Origin: QHXW01 sp035297145
GTDB lineage: Bacteria > Acidobacteriota > Terriglobia > Bryobacterales > Bryobacteraceae
Length of the DNA: 64,000 nt
NCBI GenBank assembly: GCA_035297145.1
Contig: DATGZN010000094.1
Coordinates: 248,001 to 312,000, forward strand
Direction of reading: 5' to 3'
Under the pieces are notes generated by a model that saw only the letters and a list, made by a program, of their open reading frames with translations, was not told the origin of the DNA and did no database searches. Below are positions 62,890 to 64,000 of this stretch, piece after piece (position 1 is the stretch's first letter; every line of letters begins with the position of its first letter). The translations under genes were made by a program, and so were the position numbers.

Positions 62890-64000
62890 TCAGGACTGGT
62901 TGACGCCAATGGTGGTTCGAAGCAGCTCTCGTAGCGCACGCATTTGCGAAGCCGGATCGCAAAGTTGACGCGCTCGCGACGGTCCAGCTTGTCCCAGGCG
63001 CCTTCGCAACCCAGGCGACTCGATCAGCCGCCGCAGCGCCGCCGCCAAGCTTCCCGGATCGTTAGGCTGGACCAGCAACCCGCAGGAATCGTTCAGAATC
63101 TCCAGCGCGCCCCCGATAGCTGTGGTGACAACGGGCCGCCCGGCCCAGAGAGCCTCGATGAACACGATGCCGAACGGTTCCGGCCCCAGATTCGGCTGGC
63201 AGAAAATGTCCGCCCCAGCCAAGAGCCGGGCCACGTCGGAGCGTTGCCCCAGGAAACGTATGCGGTCCGCGATCCCCAACGCACGCGCGCTTCGCTGCAC
63301 TTCGTCGAATTGCCGCTGATCCGCCGCGTTCTGCGGGCCACCTACCATCCAGCAGACCCAGGCCGGCGTGTCGCGCAGTTCGGCGAGCGCTCGTAAATGG
63401 AGAAGATGCCCTTTCCAAGCTTCGTAACGGCTCACTTGGATGATAACCGCCGGTTGCTCCTCCACACCCAGCTCGCGCCGCGCCGCCGCGCGCCATTCCT
63501 GTGCGTCGGGCGCGTCTACCAGCGCCACTGGATAATGCACCACGGGAGCCGGCACGTTCGGAAACAGGTTTGCGACTGAATCCGCCACGAAACCGCTGTT
63601 CGCAATGGCCAGATCAGGCGCGGTTTTCCGGGCTAGGCGCTCGAGCATGTTCCGGCCGCTATGTGCGCTGTGCGCCCAGAAGATCACCCGGCGCCCGGCG
63701 CGACGCGCCGTTCGGCCGAAAATCAAAAGGGGCCAGGGCATGTGGCAGATCACCACGTCGAATTTCTTCCGGCCAAGCAATTCGCGCAGGCGCCGCCGCG
63801 CCCGCCAGACGGTCCAAGGACGGCTGATCCGTACGGCTCCCAGCCAGTCGACCGGAACATTTTCGGCGGTCAATTCCCGGCTCAGCCGGCCTTCATAGCA
63901 AAGTCCGAAGTGCGGCTCCATCCCCGGGCAAAGGTGGCGTAAACGCGCCAGCGTGACCATCAGGGTTTCTACGCCTCCATACAAGTTGCCGGAGTGCAGG
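62890..64000 (-). CDS. GT4 glycosyltransferase, N-terminus beyond window edge
   Basis: At least 370 residues. The frame stays open to the right edge and reads LHSGNLYGGVETLMVTLARL there, which is the usual first beta-strand and glycine loop of GT4 enzymes, so only a few N-terminal residues are missing. A TTG near 63984 is not a credible start. Motifs: VVICHMPWPLLIFGRT, ANSGFVADSVANLFPN, IQVSRYEAWKGHLLHLRAL (in place of the common GR.. KG), EPFGIVFIEALWAGRPVVTT with EX7E. Together with the next genes it shows that the polysaccharide operon starts outside the window. Confidence 0.9.
   Translation of the reverse strand, partial: LHSGNLYGGVETLMVTLARLRHLCPGMEPHFGLCYEGRLSRELTAENVPVDWLGAVRISRPWTVWRARRRLRELLGRKKFDVVICHMPWPLLIFGRTARRAGRRVIFWAHSAHSGRNMLERLARKTAPDLAIANSGFVADSVANLFPNVPAPVVHYPVALVDAPDAQEWRAAARRELGVEEQPAVIIQVSRYEAWKGHLLHLRALAELRDTPAWVCWMVGGPQNAADQRQFDEVQRSARALGIADRIRFLGQRSDVARLLAGADIFCQPNLGPEPFGIVFIEALWAGRPVVTTAIGGALEILNDSCGLLVQPNDPGSLAAALRRLIESPGLRRRLGQAGPSRARQLCDPASQMRALRELLRTTIGVNQS

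Overview
The window looks like a chromosomal segment of an Acidobacteriota bacterium of the Solibacter/Bryobacter type. The main pointer is an orphan 'acidobacterial duplicated' FtsX-like permease (7171-9549). High GC, many secreted proteins of unknown family and a very large glycosyltransferase complement fit this. The assignment is an inference, because no rRNA or other marker gene lies in the window. I saw no tRNA, rRNA, CRISPR array or insertion sequence.

Left part (1-16.4 kb): ordinary chromosomal genes in both orientations. They are a cut-off secreted protein, a GT39 membrane glycosyltransferase, a small secreted protein, a periplasmic 5'-nucleotidase, a NatA/NatB-like ABC exporter pair, the orphan permease, an SDR dehydrogenase, a degenerate receiver-GGDEF protein, an alcohol dehydrogenase coupled to a secreted VOC protein, a methyltransferase with a 14-residue-repeat coiled coil, and threonine synthase.

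Middle part (16.4-40.1 kb): a hybrid NRPS/PKS cluster, nearly all read leftward. The assembly line is A-PCP (33562-35808), then KS-AT-ACP-aminotransferase-C-A-PCP (25678-33555), then C-PCP-TE (23121-25706). From motifs I predict a Val/Ile-like starter, one malonate extension, beta-amination without a ketoreductase, and a glycine. That would be a vicinal (3,4-)diamino acyl-glycine type product. The last module has no adenylation domain, and its thioesterase has Cys where Ser is usual. Around the line sit three FIH/JmjC-like Fe(II)/2-oxoglutarate oxygenase paralogs, a flippase, a TIGR04325-like methyltransferase, a previously hidden 49-codon reading frame, and a multi-spanning membrane protein with a Fis-like helix-turn-helix tail. 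The palindrome GTACTAGTAC occurs three times perfectly and once with a mismatch, each time upstream of a leftward gene start and, in three cases, at a similar spacing from a -10 element. I read it as the operator of a cluster-specific regulator.

Right part (37.4-64 kb): a decayed GT39 gene, a GT2-methyltransferase fusion, two large secreted proteins (one combining dockerin-like repeats with a c-type heme site), a second GT39 protein, and then a leftward polysaccharide operon. The operon carries seven GT4 glycosyltransferases, two of its three FkbM methyltransferases plus one just downstream, rfbF and rfbG for CDP-4-keto-6-deoxyglucose, and an O-antigen polymerase/ligase-like protein. Its genes overlap or nearly touch, and it continues past the right edge.
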